Shown: positions 1 to 8,939 of the stretch, piece by piece | How the letters are laid out: each line of letters starts with the position of its first letter | Position numbering within the stretch: position 1 is the first letter of the stretch | From: an uncultured Verrucomicrobia subdivision 3 bacterium | Lineage (GTDB): Bacteria > Verrucomicrobiota > Verrucomicrobiia > Limisphaerales > UBA11358 | Length of the DNA: 64,000 nucleotides | Reading direction: 5' to 3' | NCBI GenBank assembly: GCA_903850425.1 | Contig: CAINLR010000106.1 | Span: 171,585 to 235,584, forward strand | Notes under the pieces: generated by a model | What the model saw: the letters and a program-made list of their open reading frames with translations, nothing else | What the model was told of the DNA's origin: nothing | Databases searched by the model: none | Position numbers and translations under genes: made by a program

Positions 1-200
1 GATACCGGCCCCGGCATCCCGGTCAAATATCACAAGAAGGTGTTTGAGAAATTTGGCCAGGTGGAAATACGCCAAGATCGCAAGGTGCCATCGTCTGGGC
101 TGGGTCTCGCTTTTTGCAAACTCGCGGTGGAAGGACAGGGTGGCAGCATCCTGCTCGAAAGCGAACCGGGACGCGGCACGACTTTTCATGTGCGCCTGCC
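1..200 (+). repeat. Direct repeat copy 1 (kinase 3' end)
   Basis: Bases 1-200 match 3729-3928 with nine differences by my hand alignment. All nine lie in the first 96 bases, and the last 104 bases (97-200) are identical. Homology probably extends left of the window. This is a duplicated kinase gene end. Confidence 0.9.
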
Positions 201-240
201 GAAACAGGCACCTGCACAAATAATTAAAACGACCAGATAA
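1..240 (+). CDS. Sensor histidine kinase, C-terminal fragment (5' end outside window)
   Basis: The reading frame is open from base 1 and stops at a TAA ending at 240. It encodes the end of a histidine kinase ATPase domain (HATPase_c): the G1 box DTGPGIP is at the very start, an F-box-like VFEKFGQVE follows, and the G2 box SGLGLAF comes next, then the usual closing strand GTTFHVRLP. Such domains bind ATP and phosphorylate the dimerization-domain histidine, here outside the window. The fragment is nearly identical to the end of the hybrid kinase that finishes at 3968, so the two are recent paralogs. Sensor domain and partner are unknown. Confidence 0.9.
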   Translation, partial: DTGPGIPVKYHKKVFEKFGQVEIRQDRKVPSSGLGLAFCKLAVEGQGGSILLESEPGRGTTFHVRLPKQAPAQIIKTTR

Positions 241-551
241 TTTAACCAAAAACTTTTCGCGCAGCCTCGGCTGCTGGCTAGCCAAGCAAGTTTTCGAGTT
301 CTTTCCCTAGCTCGCCAACTCTTTGTTTTTGAACTGTTCCTTGGTTTTTGGGAGCACCCCAATGGTTTTACGGATGGCATAAATCATCTCCTGCGGTTCA
401 ACTGCTTGGTCTGTGCCCATGGCTTTGCCTTCATGCACGGCCAAGATGGTTTAGCATCAAAACTTCTGTGGACTTTGACCTCCACTTGAATTAAACCCTT
501 GATGTAATTCACGAAGCGAAAATTAGAATTCAATTTTCCCTTCAATGAGCA
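241..551. other. Intergenic region without recognised gene
   Basis: About 310 bases between a kinase stop and the next kinase start. No convincing protein or RNA gene is seen. A small stem (GCAGCC/GGCTGC near 261-274) follows the upstream stop but has no T-run, so it is not called a terminator. The promoter for the following two-component operon should lie here. Confidence 0.5.
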
Positions 552-2231
552 ATGAATCTTTTGAAAGAAAAAGCCCCATGGATTTACCGATTTCTTGGCT
601 TTGGTAGCCGGGAAAAATCGCTTCAGGAAGCTTTGCTGGAGGCCAATCTTCAGATGGAAATGGAATTCAATCATTTGCTGTTCGACACATCCCCGGCGTT
701 CATTGTGGCGATTGGCTTGGACGGGAGGACCATAAAAATGAATCGGGCGCTGTTGGAGGCAGTTGAATATACCGCTGAGGAGGTCAAGGGAACCGACTAC
801 GTGACCACTTTCGTGCCCGAAGAAGACCGGGAGAAGGTGTTGGATAAATTTCGGGAAATAGTCCAGGAAACAAAGCCGACCGTTAATGAAAATCGCGTTC
901 GCAGCCGTTCGGGTAGGTTGTTTTGGGTGGAATGGCATGGCCGGCGCGCACGCCATGAAAGTGGAGGGCTGGAAATGTTTGTGGGCGTGGGCATCAATAT
1001 CACCGAGCGTCGGCAGGCGGAAGAGGAATTGCGGGTGAGTGAAAACCGTTTTCGCGCCATCTTTGAACAGGCGGGCGTCGGCATCTCCCTGGTAACACCC
1101 ACGGACGGTCGCTTTGTGAGGTGCAACCGGGCGCAGGCCGAGATGCTGGGTTACGACATGGATGAATTATGTCGCCTGACCATGCAGGACATCAGCCTGC
1201 CGGGTGACATGGCGGAAAATCAAGCGCGCTGGGACAAACTCATCGCGGGCGAACTGGCCCGGTTTCAGGTTGAGAAGCAGTTCCGGCACAAAAACGGTCA
1301 GCCCGTGTGGAGCCGGCTCACGGCGACGGTGATCCGGGATGCTCAAGGCGGAGTGCAATTTATGGTTGGGATGGTGGAGGCCATTGGCGAACGCAAGCGG
1401 GCGGAGATGGCCCTGCGTGTGTTGAATGAAACCCTCGAACAGGAAGTCATTGCCCGCACCCAGGAACTGCAAGCCGCCCTCGTCCGGGCCGAGGCCGCCG
1501 ACCGGATCAAATCGGCCTTTCTGGCCACGATGTCGCATGAGCTGCGCACGCCGTTGAATTCCATCATCGGCTTCACGGGAATCCTGCTCCAAGGCCTGGC
1601 CGGGCCGCTGAACCCGGAACAGGCCAAACAGTTGGGAATGGTGCGGAACAGCGCGCGCCATCTATTGGAACTCATCAACGACGTGCTCGACCTTTCAAAG
1701 ATCGAGGCGGGCCAGCTCGAAGTCCGGTCAGAACCTTTCGACGTGCGAATTTCGCTCGAACGCGTGACCGCCTTGGTAAAACCTCTGGCGGATAAAAAAG
1801 GTCTGGCGCTGAACTCAGTCCTGCCGCCGGAACTGGGCGAAATGGTCAGCGACCGGCGGCGGGTGGAGCAGATCCTCCTAAACCTCCTCAATAATGCCAT
1901 CAAATTCACCGATAAAGGCAGTGTGACACTCGCTGCTGAACGGATTGTTGATTTTCAACCGACGCCGGAAGCACCGCCGCGAACGGTTCTGCGCCTCCGG
2001 GTGAAGGACACCGGCATTGGCATCAAGGCGGAAGATCTCGCGACGCTGTTCCGGCCTTTCCGGCAGATTGACACGGGCCTTTCACGCCAGCACGAGGGTT
2101 CGGGCCTTGGCCTGGTGATCTGCCGCCGCCTGGCGACGTTGCTGGGCGGTGAAATTTCTGCGGCCAGCGAATGGTCTACAGGCAGTGAGTTTACGGTCAC
2201 CTTCCCCTTGCAAAAACCATCCACTCCATGA
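552..2231 (+). CDS. PAS-PAS sensor histidine kinase, cytoplasmic
   Basis: A 559-residue kinase. Two PAS domains (about residues 35-155 and 165-290) each end in a PAC-like ITERRQAEEEL or GERKRAEMAL segment. A coiled coil leads into the HisKA H-box MSHELRTPLN, with the phospho-acceptor at His329. The HATPase domain has N-box NLLNNAIKF, G1 DTGIGI (about Asp486) and G2 GSGLGL. No membrane segment or signal peptide is seen, so it probably senses an intracellular signal. An ATG at 545 is out of frame. The stop overlaps the start of the next gene by four bases (ATGA), which indicates translational coupling to the lone receiver protein, its likely phosphorylation partner. Confidence 0.92.
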   Translation: MNLLKEKAPWIYRFLGFGSREKSLQEALLEANLQMEMEFNHLLFDTSPAFIVAIGLDGRTIKMNRALLEAVEYTAEEVKGTDYVTTFVPEEDREKVLDKFREIVQETKPTVNENRVRSRSGRLFWVEWHGRRARHESGGLEMFVGVGINITERRQAEEELRVSENRFRAIFEQAGVGISLVTPTDGRFVRCNRAQAEMLGYDMDELCRLTMQDISLPGDMAENQARWDKLIAGELARFQVEKQFRHKNGQPVWSRLTATVIRDAQGGVQFMVGMVEAIGERKRAEMALRVLNETLEQEVIARTQELQAALVRAEAADRIKSAFLATMSHELRTPLNSIIGFTGILLQGLAGPLNPEQAKQLGMVRNSARHLLELINDVLDLSKIEAGQLEVRSEPFDVRISLERVTALVKPLADKKGLALNSVLPPELGEMVSDRRRVEQILLNLLNNAIKFTDKGSVTLAAERIVDFQPTPEAPPRTVLRLRVKDTGIGIKAEDLATLFRPFRQIDTGLSRQHEGSGLGLVICRRLATLLGGEISAASEWSTGSEFTVTFPLQKPSTP

Positions 2232-2638
2232 AACAAACCGTGCTGTTGATTGAGGACAACGAGCAGAACCGCTATCTCGTGACATTTCTGCTGGAGCGGC
2301 ATGGTTGGAAGGTCGTTTCCACTACGGACGGCCAACACGGCATCGAGATCGCGCAGACGTTTGTGCCCGACGTCATCCTGCTGGATATTCAACTGCCCAC
2401 GATGGATGGTTACACTGTGGCCCGCAAGCTGCGTGAAATCGAGTCGCTGCGCCGTGTTCCAATTATCGCCGTCACGTCCCATGCGATGGTGGGTGACCGG
2501 GAAAAATCACTGGCCGCCGGCTGCGACGGCTACATCGAGAAACCGATCAATCCAGAAACCTTCGTGTCGGAGATCGTGAGCCATTTAATCCCGCAGCCGC
2601 AGTCCAAGGAACCCCATGAACCGCATCCTGATCGTTGA
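2228..2638 (+). CDS. Single-domain response regulator (CheY/DivK-like)
   Basis: A 136-residue protein made only of a receiver domain. The acidic pocket is at Glu9-Asp10, the phospho-acceptor Asp53 lies in LLDIQLP, and the conserved lysine is at Lys105 in IEKP. No output domain follows, only a short polar tail. It starts inside the end of the upstream kinase gene and overlaps the next gene by 23 bases, so all three are probably made from one transcript. Lone receivers either relay phosphate or regulate by protein contact; here it may link the PAS kinase to the downstream hybrid kinase. Confidence 0.9.
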   Translation: MKQTVLLIEDNEQNRYLVTFLLERHGWKVVSTTDGQHGIEIAQTFVPDVILLDIQLPTMDGYTVARKLREIESLRRVPIIAVTSHAMVGDREKSLAAGCDGYIEKPINPETFVSEIVSHLIPQPQSKEPHEPHPDR

Positions 2639-3968
2639 TGACAAGGACGAAAATATTTACTACCTGCACACGTTGTTGACGGGGCATGGTTTCACGGTGG
2701 ACTCCGCGCGGCACGGTGCCGAGGCGCTGGTCAAAGCGCGGCAAGCCCCGCCCGACCTCGTCATCTCTGACCTGCTCATGCCGGTGATGGACGGCTACAC
2801 CCTGCTGCGTCATTGGAAGACCGATACCCGTCTCAAGCATGTGCCGTTCATCGTTTACACCGCCACTTATACGGAGCCAGAGGATGAGCGGCTCGCGCTT
2901 GACCTTGGTGCCGACGCTTTCATCCTCAAACCAGCGGAGCCGGAGGATTTTCTTGCCCGGCTCCGCGAGGTAAAGGCCAATGCCGCCACCACCGCCCCGG
3001 TCCCGCCAAAACATCCCGTGGGGGACGAACTAGGTTTGCTTGAGGTATACAGCCAGACGTTAATCCGGAAGCTGGAGGAGAAGACGTTGCAACTGGAAGC
3101 GGCGAACCGCACCCTGCAGCATGACATTACTGAGCGCGAACGGGCGGAAAAAGAACTGAACAAATACCGGAATCATCTGGAGGAACTCGTGAAAGAGCGC
3201 ACCGCCGAACTCCGGCAGGCTCAAGACAAAACGGAGGCCGCCTATCGGAAATTGGTTGAACTGGAAAAGCTGCGTGACGACTTGGTTCACATGGTGGTTC
3301 ATGATATGCGCTCCCCGTTGGCCGGCCTGGTTATGTTCCTCGAATTGCTCTCGCCGGAGGAAGTGAGTGAGCCAGATTTTAAAGAAAATCTCCGCATGAT
3401 GCGGGAAGCCAGCCATGGTTTGTCAGATATGGTCACCTCGCTCTTGGACATAAGTCGCTTGGAAGCCGGCCAAATGCCACTCCAATGCAAAACCAGCGAC
3501 CTGGAGCAATTGACCCGCGCTGCCCTGCAACGATTGAGTGGTTTGGCCCAAGGCCGTCACATAGCCGTTCGCGCTTTCGTTTCTCCGGTCTTGGCTTATT
3601 GCGACCCGATCATCACGGAGCGCATCTTGCAGAATCTACTGGGCAACGCCTTGAAATTTACGCCCACATCAGGCTCGGTTCGGATTGAACTTGTCGCGGA
3701 AGTCTTCTGGGCACGCTTTTCGATCACCGATACCGGCCCCGGCATCCCGGTCGAATATCATGAGAAGGTTTTTGAGAAATTTGGGCAGGTGGAAATGCGC
3801 CAGGATCACAAGGTGCCATCGTCCGGGCTGGGTCTCGCTTTTTGCAAACTCGCGGTGGAAGGACAGGGTGGCAGCATCCTGCTCGAAAGCGAACCGGGAC
3901 GCGGCACGACTTTTCATGTGCGCCTGCCCAGGCACGCGCCAGGAAAAAGCTGGGGGAATGCGGCTTGA
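2616..3968 (+). CDS. Receiver-histidine kinase hybrid
   Basis: A 450-residue protein with an N-terminal receiver (residues 1-120, phospho-acceptor Asp52 in ISDLLMP). A long coiled coil (about 150-220) leads to a HisKA domain with H-box VVHDMRSPLAG (His229) and a HATPase domain with G1 DTGPGIP and G2 SGLGLAF. It lacks membrane segments. The receiver-first order suits an intermediate kinase controlled by another kinase, such as the PAS kinase upstream. Its final 200 bases are almost the same as bases 1-200, so a homologous kinase precedes this operon. A LuxR-type regulator follows after about 40 bases. Confidence 0.92.
   Translation: MNRILIVDDKDENIYYLHTLLTGHGFTVDSARHGAEALVKARQAPPDLVISDLLMPVMDGYTLLRHWKTDTRLKHVPFIVYTATYTEPEDERLALDLGADAFILKPAEPEDFLARLREVKANAATTAPVPPKHPVGDELGLLEVYSQTLIRKLEEKTLQLEAANRTLQHDITERERAEKELNKYRNHLEELVKERTAELRQAQDKTEAAYRKLVELEKLRDDLVHMVVHDMRSPLAGLVMFLELLSPEEVSEPDFKENLRMMREASHGLSDMVTSLLDISRLEAGQMPLQCKTSDLEQLTRAALQRLSGLAQGRHIAVRAFVSPVLAYCDPIITERILQNLLGNALKFTPTSGSVRIELVAEVFWARFSITDTGPGIPVEYHEKVFEKFGQVEMRQDHKVPSSGLGLAFCKLAVEGQGGSILLESEPGRGTTFHVRLPRHAPGKSWGNAA
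3729..3928 (+). repeat. Direct repeat copy 2 (kinase 3' end)
   Basis: Second copy of the repeat at 1-200, inside the HATPase region of the hybrid kinase. Similarity stops at the last codons of the two genes, where the C-termini diverge. Confidence 0.9.
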
Positions 3969-4009
3969 TTGGTGCCACCAGTCGCCACACAATCAGTGCG
4001 AAACCTCGT

Positions 4010-4669
4010 ATGAGTTCAAGCGCCCTTCAAATTCTGCTGGTGGACGATCACACGATCTTGCGTCGCGGCCTGCGTCTCATGCTGGAAAAGTTGCCGGGAG
4101 TCAAAGCCGTCAGCGAAGCCGGCAGTTGTCTGGCTGCGTTGGAACAGCTTGCCGCCACCATGCCGGACTTGGTGATTCTGGATGCACATCTGCCGGAAAT
4201 GGATGGCGTCGAAGGGACGCGCCGAATGCTGGCACAACATCCCGGCATGAAAATCATCATGCTGTCCGGCGATTCCAACGCCGGGCTTGTTCTGGACGCC
4301 TTGCGCGCGGGCGCTTTGGCCTATGTCATCAAGGAAAATTCCCTGGAAGAAGTGACCCGAGCCATTCAGTCGGTCATGTCCGGCAAAGCCTATTTTTCAC
4401 CGGAGGTGGCGGCGGCGATTGCCCGGCATTGTCGGGAAAATGAGACCCCATTCGCGAATGTCACGGCCAAGCCAGCGCTTTCTGATTCTGAAAAAAAGCT
4501 GCTTCAGTTGGTCGCCCAAGGCAAACGCAACAAAGAAATTGCCGTCCATTTGAATGTTTCCACCAAGTCGGTCGAAGCCTACCGCTCCCGGCTGATGAGC
4601 AAGCTGGGATGCGCCAGTCCTGCCGAGTTGACCCGGTTTGCCATCCGCGAAGGCATTGCGGAACTTTAG
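4010..4669 (+). CDS. NarL/LuxR-family response regulator
   Basis: A 219-residue DNA-binding regulator. The receiver has Asp12-Asp13, phospho-acceptor Asp58 in VILDAHLPEMDG and a late lysine in VIKE. The C-terminal LuxR helix-turn-helix runs from about residue 150: LSDSEKKLLQLVAQG, then KEIAVHLNVSTKSVEAY. The frame is open upstream to 3842, but the domain begins just after the ATG at 4010, so this start is preferred. The gap to the upstream kinase is about 40 bases. This is the only DNA-binding output in the block and is probably the transcriptional endpoint of the cascade. Confidence 0.9.
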   Translation: MSSSALQILLVDDHTILRRGLRLMLEKLPGVKAVSEAGSCLAALEQLAATMPDLVILDAHLPEMDGVEGTRRMLAQHPGMKIIMLSGDSNAGLVLDALRAGALAYVIKENSLEEVTRAIQSVMSGKAYFSPEVAAAIARHCRENETPFANVTAKPALSDSEKKLLQLVAQGKRNKEIAVHLNVSTKSVEAYRSRLMSKLGCASPAELTRFAIREGIAEL

Positions 4670-4976
4670 GCCGGAATTTCCTTAGCGGTCGTTTTGGATC
4701 TTCAGCCGGGGAAACCTCTCGTTAGTGACAGTGTTCCTTATTTTCCCACATTTCAAATTATGCCCCTCTGCGGTTCCGAGGCGCAGACACGGTGAAGCGC
4801 TTCCTTGATCAAGGTTTTCCCCAGAACCGGGTAGGTTTTCAGATGCTTTAGAATCCGTAGTTGCTTCCGATTGCCATGTAACAGGCCAGAGTTTGGGTTG
4901 CGTTGGCAGGCATTATCCTGCTTGCGCCTTGGTGGGCAATGCCACACCGAGACAAAAGCCACGACAGGCAAAAAAT
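4670..4976. other. Intergenic region without recognised gene
   Basis: About 307 bases between the LuxR regulator and the first chemoreceptor. No recognisable protein, RNA or clear terminator is seen. It should contain the chemoreceptor promoter. Short frames exist on both strands but resemble no known family. Confidence 0.5.
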
Positions 4977-6620
4977 ATGAATCACTGGACCATTGGAAAA
5001 CGCGTGGTGCTCGGCATCGCCATCCTCACACTCATTGTCGCCGGCGTCGGCGGGTTGGGGTTTGTGGGGTTGAAAAACACCATCACGCAGGCACAAAGCA
5101 TCACCCAGCGGACCAAGGATCGCGGACGGTTTCTGGCGGAGTCCATCAACCTAGCCCGCTCTTCGCAACTGGATTTCAAGAAACAAGTGCAGGAATGGAA
5201 AGACACCTTGCTGCGCGGCAATGATCCGGCGTCGTTCAAGAAATACGCCGACCAGTTTGTGCAGCGGGAAGCCACCGTGGATCAGGATTTGGCGGCGCTG
5301 CAAAAATTATTTGCCGGTGCCGGCGTGGACACGAAACTGGTGGATCAATCGCTCGCCGAACACCAAAAGCTCGGCGCGCTCTACCACGACGCGTTGAAAA
5401 GCTACGACTGCACCAAACCGGACAGTTGTTTCGTCGTGGATAAATTGGTCAAGGGCATTGACCGTTCCGCCACGGATGCGATTGACGCCATCGTCCAACA
5501 AGTGCAGCAGTTCGAGGCCGACACCACCAAGACAACCGAGGAGCATTTCCGGCAGCAAACCGCGCGGATTCAGAACTTAGTCTTACTGGGCCTGCTGACC
5601 GGCGTGGTCTTTGCCGTTGGATTCGGCTGGGTTTTGATTCGCTCGCTGACGAGGCAACTTTCTCGCGTGGCCGAAAGTCTTGGCGGCACCAGCCGCGAAG
5701 TCGCATCGGCGGCCAGCCAGGTATCTACCACCAGCCAGTCGCTGGCCGAAGGGTCCAGCGAGCAAGCTGCCTCGATTGAAGAAACCAGTTCATCATTGGA
5801 AGAGTTGTCGAGCATGACCAAGCGAAATGCCGAAAATTCCGCAAAAGCAAACGAATTGTCCAAGCAGACCCGGACCGCCGCCGACAAAGGCGTCGCGGAT
5901 ATGCAGGAGATGAATACCGCGATGGCGGCAATCAAAGCCAGCAGCGACGACATCGCCAAGATCATCAAAACCATTGATGAGATTGCGTTTCAAACGAACA
6001 TTCTGGCGCTCAACGCGGCGGTGGAAGCCGCCCGCGCGGGGGAAGCGGGCATGGGGTTCGCCGTGGTCGCCGACGAAGTCCGCAACCTCGCCCAGCGCAG
6101 CGCGCAAGCCGCCAAGGAAACAGCTTCCAAGATTGAAGGGGCCATCAGCAAGACCGCGCAGGGCGTGGCCTTGAGCAGCAAAGTGTCGCAGGCGCTGAAC
6201 GATATTGTGACCAAGGCGCGGCAGGTGGACGAGTTGGCGGCGGAAGTGGCGGGCGCATCCCGCGAACAAACGGAAGGCATCGTTCAGATTAACACGGCGG
6301 TGGGACAAATGGATAAAGTCACGCAGAGCAATGCGGCGAGCGCCGAAGAAAGTGCCGCGGCAGCGCAGGAATTGAACGCGCAAGCGGAACTCATGAAACA
6401 ATCCGTTGCCGAATTATTGCGTCTGGTCGGAGGTCAGCCGCTGGCGGATCCGGTCCCAACAACAGTTTCCAACCACCGGGCCAAGCCCGTCCGTTCGGTC
6501 GGGCCGGCGAGCAACCCCCGCCTGGGACCAATGGCCATGGGCATCATCCGGGCCGGGCCGCGCCCACCCAGCGGAATGAACCCGCAACGGCTGAAAGCTT
6601 TGAAAATTTTTGAACCATAA
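4977..6620 (+). CDS. Methyl-accepting chemotaxis protein
   Basis: A 547-residue chemoreceptor from the ATG at 4977. The frame is open 28 codons further upstream, but the start MNHWTIGKR matches MKNLTIGKR of the second receptor. A first membrane helix (about 9-31) is followed by a helical sensor region and a second membrane helix (about 200-222). No clear HAMP domain is visible. The cytoplasmic coiled coil carries the conserved signalling hairpin with [19 protein letters not shown] (about 335-365). It should pass ligand signals to CheA through CheW, encoded next. The C-terminus is a basic proline/glycine-rich tail, not a CheR-binding pentapeptide. Confidence 0.93.
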   Translation: MNHWTIGKRVVLGIAILTLIVAGVGGLGFVGLKNTITQAQSITQRTKDRGRFLAESINLARSSQLDFKKQVQEWKDTLLRGNDPASFKKYADQFVQREATVDQDLAALQKLFAGAGVDTKLVDQSLAEHQKLGALYHDALKSYDCTKPDSCFVVDKLVKGIDRSATDAIDAIVQQVQQFEADTTKTTEEHFRQQTARIQNLVLLGLLTGVVFAVGFGWVLIRSLTRQLSRVAESLGGTSREVASAASQVSTTSQSLAEGSSEQAASIEETSSSLEELSSMTKRNAENSAKANELSKQTRTAADKGVADMQEMNTAMAAIKASSDDIAKIIKTIDEIAFQTNILALNAAVEAARAGEAGMGFAVVADEVRNLAQRSAQAAKETASKIEGAISKTAQGVALSSKVSQALNDIVTKARQVDELAAEVAGASREQTEGIVQINTAVGQMDKVTQSNAASAEESAAAAQELNAQAELMKQSVAELLRLVGGQPLADPVPTTVSNHRAKPVRSVGPASNPRLGPMAMGIIRAGPRPPSGMNPQRLKALKIFEP

Positions 6621-6626
6621 AAATGT

Positions 6627-7136
6627 ATGAACACTGAAATCAAAACGGCCAAAAGCCTGAACGGAAAATATCTGACGTTCACCTTGCATCATGAATCCTA
6701 CGGTATCGACGTGTTGAAAGTGCGCGAAATCATCCGCCACAGCAACATTACTGCGGTGCCGCAGATGCCGGCGCATATCCGCGGGGTCATCAACCTGCGT
6801 GGCAAAATTATCCCCGTGATGGATCTGCGGCTGCGCTTTGAATTTCCCGCCACGGAAGGTAACGAGCAGACCTGCATCGTCGTGGTGCAAGTGAAATTGC
6901 CCGATGGCAAAACCACCGCGATGGGCCTGTTGGTGGACGGCGTGGAAGAAGTCATCAATCTTAATGCCGCCGACATCGAGGAGACGCCCAGCTTTGGCGG
7001 GCAGATTTGCACGGATTATATCATCGGCATCGCCAAGGTCAAAGGCGCGGTCAAGGCGTTGTTGGACATTGACGGCATCGTCGGGGCCGACACGCTCAAA
7101 AGCCTGCGTGCCATAACCGCCACTGCTGCTGCTTGA
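6627..7136 (+). CDS. cheW: CheW chemotaxis coupling protein
   Basis: A 169-residue CheW-family adaptor that links chemoreceptors to the CheA kinase. Typical elements are YLTFTLHHESYGIDVLKVREI, trimmed here to its core YGIDVLKVREI near residue 30, the VINLRGKIIPVMDLR strand pair, and GLLVDGVEEVI near residue 105. It begins six bases after the receptor stop and lies between two receptors, so one operon is likely. No CheA, CheB, CheR or CheY-chemotaxis gene is present in this window; the kinase must be elsewhere. Confidence 0.95.
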   Translation: MNTEIKTAKSLNGKYLTFTLHHESYGIDVLKVREIIRHSNITAVPQMPAHIRGVINLRGKIIPVMDLRLRFEFPATEGNEQTCIVVVQVKLPDGKTTAMGLLVDGVEEVINLNAADIEETPSFGGQICTDYIIGIAKVKGAVKALLDIDGIVGADTLKSLRAITATAAA

Positions 7137-7186
7137 ACTAGGTCGCAACCACCAAAAACAAAAACAACGAAGAAGGACAGTATCCC

Positions 7187-8794
7187 ATGAAAAATCTGAC
7201 CATTGGAAAACGCATCGCCTTGGGCTTTGCCGCTGTGCTCGTGCTCGTGGCCATTCTGGCCGTGGCCGCCGTGCTCTCATTGCGCACCATCCATAAAACC
7301 CTTCCCATGATCACGGAAGATTCCCTGCCGGGAGTCACCGCAATGGCCCAAATCGGCAGTTTGTCACAAGACATTCATATTGCCACCTTGAAGCACCGGA
7401 TGTTGACCAAGGCGGCGGATAAAGAGTCATGTGAACAGGATATCCAAGCCAAAGAACAGGAGTTAACAAAGCTAATGGAGGTTTACGCAGCGACCATCCA
7501 TCTGGAAGAAGACCGCCAAAACAACGGCCAATTAAAGGACGCATGCAATAACTACTTTAAAATCATCGGTCCATTGCTTGAGTTGAGTCGTGCGGGCAAG
7601 ACGGAGGAATTGGCGGATTACCGAACGAAGATTCTGCTTCCAACCGAACACACCCTCTCGGCGGTTGTCGCCAAGATGTTCAAATGGAATGCGGACTATG
7701 GTGTCGCCGGGGCGACGCAAATTGACCATGTCATCAACCAAGCCACGCTCATTATCTCCGTGCTTTCAGTAGCGGCGGTGCTGGTCGGCATCGGCTGCGC
7801 CTTCCTGATCGCCATCACGGTGGGCCGGGTGCTGGCGCGGGTTTCCGAAACACTAAATGAGGGTGCCAATCAAGTCGTCGGGGCGGCGAGTCAGGTTTCT
7901 GGTTCCAGTCAGAGTTTGGCCGAAGGTGCCAGCGAACAGGCCGCTTCAATCGAGGAAACCAGCGCGTCACTGGAAGAAATGGCCTCCATGACCAAGCGTA
8001 ATGCCGACAACGCCCGCAACGCCAATGATCTCGCCAAACAAGCACGCGAAGCCGCCGACAAAGGTGTGAACGACATGCAAACCATGTCCGCCGCCATGGA
8101 AGCCATCAAGGTTTCCAGCAATGATATTTCCAAAATCATCAAGACGATTGATGAGATCGCCTTTCAAACGAACATCCTCGCGCTGAACGCGGCGGTGGAA
8201 GCCGCTCGTGCGGGTGAAGCCGGCATGGGTTTCGCTGTGGTGGCGGATGAAGTGCGCAGCCTCGCGCAGCGCAGCGCGGCGGCGGCCAAGGAAACGGCGG
8301 ACAAGATTGAAGGTGCCATCATCAAGACCGGACAGGGCGTGGAGATCAACAGTAAGGTGGCGGCGGCCCTGAACGATATCATGACCAAAGTCCGGCAGGT
8401 GGACGAGCTGGTAACGGAAGTGGCCAGTGCCTCGCGGGAACAAACCGAGGGCATCACGCAGATCAACACCGCCGTGGGCCAGATGGACAAAGTCACCCAG
8501 AGCAATGCTTCAAATGCGGAAGAATGCGCCGCATCAGCCGAAGAATTGAATGCCCAAGCTGGGGTCATGAAGCAATCCGTGGGCGAACTGCTCAAACTGG
8601 TCGGCAGCACGCAGGTTTTCGCCGTTAGCCAGCAAGCAAGTCACGGCCGTCTGACCAAGGAAATTCGCCCCACTTCAGCTATCAAACGCGCATCGCCGGC
8701 CAATGGCAACGGGAACGGTCACCGCATACCAGCCATGACTACTGACAAAAGCCGGGAACAAATCCCGCTGGAAGGCGACTTCAAGGATTTTTGA
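7187..8794 (+). CDS. Methyl-accepting chemotaxis protein
   Basis: A 535-residue chemoreceptor, paralogous to the one ending at 6620. Membrane helices are at about 9-31 and 187-210, and the region between them is a helical-bundle sensor. The signalling hairpin [19 protein letters not shown] lies near 325-345, followed by VVADEVRSLAQRS. The two receptors are very alike in the cytoplasmic half and diverge in the sensor region, so they probably detect different signals while sharing CheW. The tail ends in an acidic IPLEGDFKDF motif whose role I cannot name. Confidence 0.93.
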   Translation: MKNLTIGKRIALGFAAVLVLVAILAVAAVLSLRTIHKTLPMITEDSLPGVTAMAQIGSLSQDIHIATLKHRMLTKAADKESCEQDIQAKEQELTKLMEVYAATIHLEEDRQNNGQLKDACNNYFKIIGPLLELSRAGKTEELADYRTKILLPTEHTLSAVVAKMFKWNADYGVAGATQIDHVINQATLIISVLSVAAVLVGIGCAFLIAITVGRVLARVSETLNEGANQVVGAASQVSGSSQSLAEGASEQAASIEETSASLEEMASMTKRNADNARNANDLAKQAREAADKGVNDMQTMSAAMEAIKVSSNDISKIIKTIDEIAFQTNILALNAAVEAARAGEAGMGFAVVADEVRSLAQRSAAAAKETADKIEGAIIKTGQGVEINSKVAAALNDIMTKVRQVDELVTEVASASREQTEGITQINTAVGQMDKVTQSNASNAEECAASAEELNAQAGVMKQSVGELLKLVGSTQVFAVSQQASHGRLTKEIRPTSAIKRASPANGNGNGHRIPAMTTDKSREQIPLEGDFKDF

Positions 8795-8939
8795 TGCCGC
8801 GCACCACTGGCCGCCGGTTTGCAACGAACTCAAAATTGAACAACCAAAAACAAATGAGTTTTATGCCAAAGATTGAACGCAAGCCCACAGACAAACCCGA
8901 TGAAGCTGCCCGGCCGTTTACATTTCAGCTGGCACGACT

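Noticed and set aside
3685-4443. Open frame spanning the hybrid kinase end and LuxR regulator
   Set aside because: Out of frame with both well-supported genes; Arg/Ser-rich shadow.
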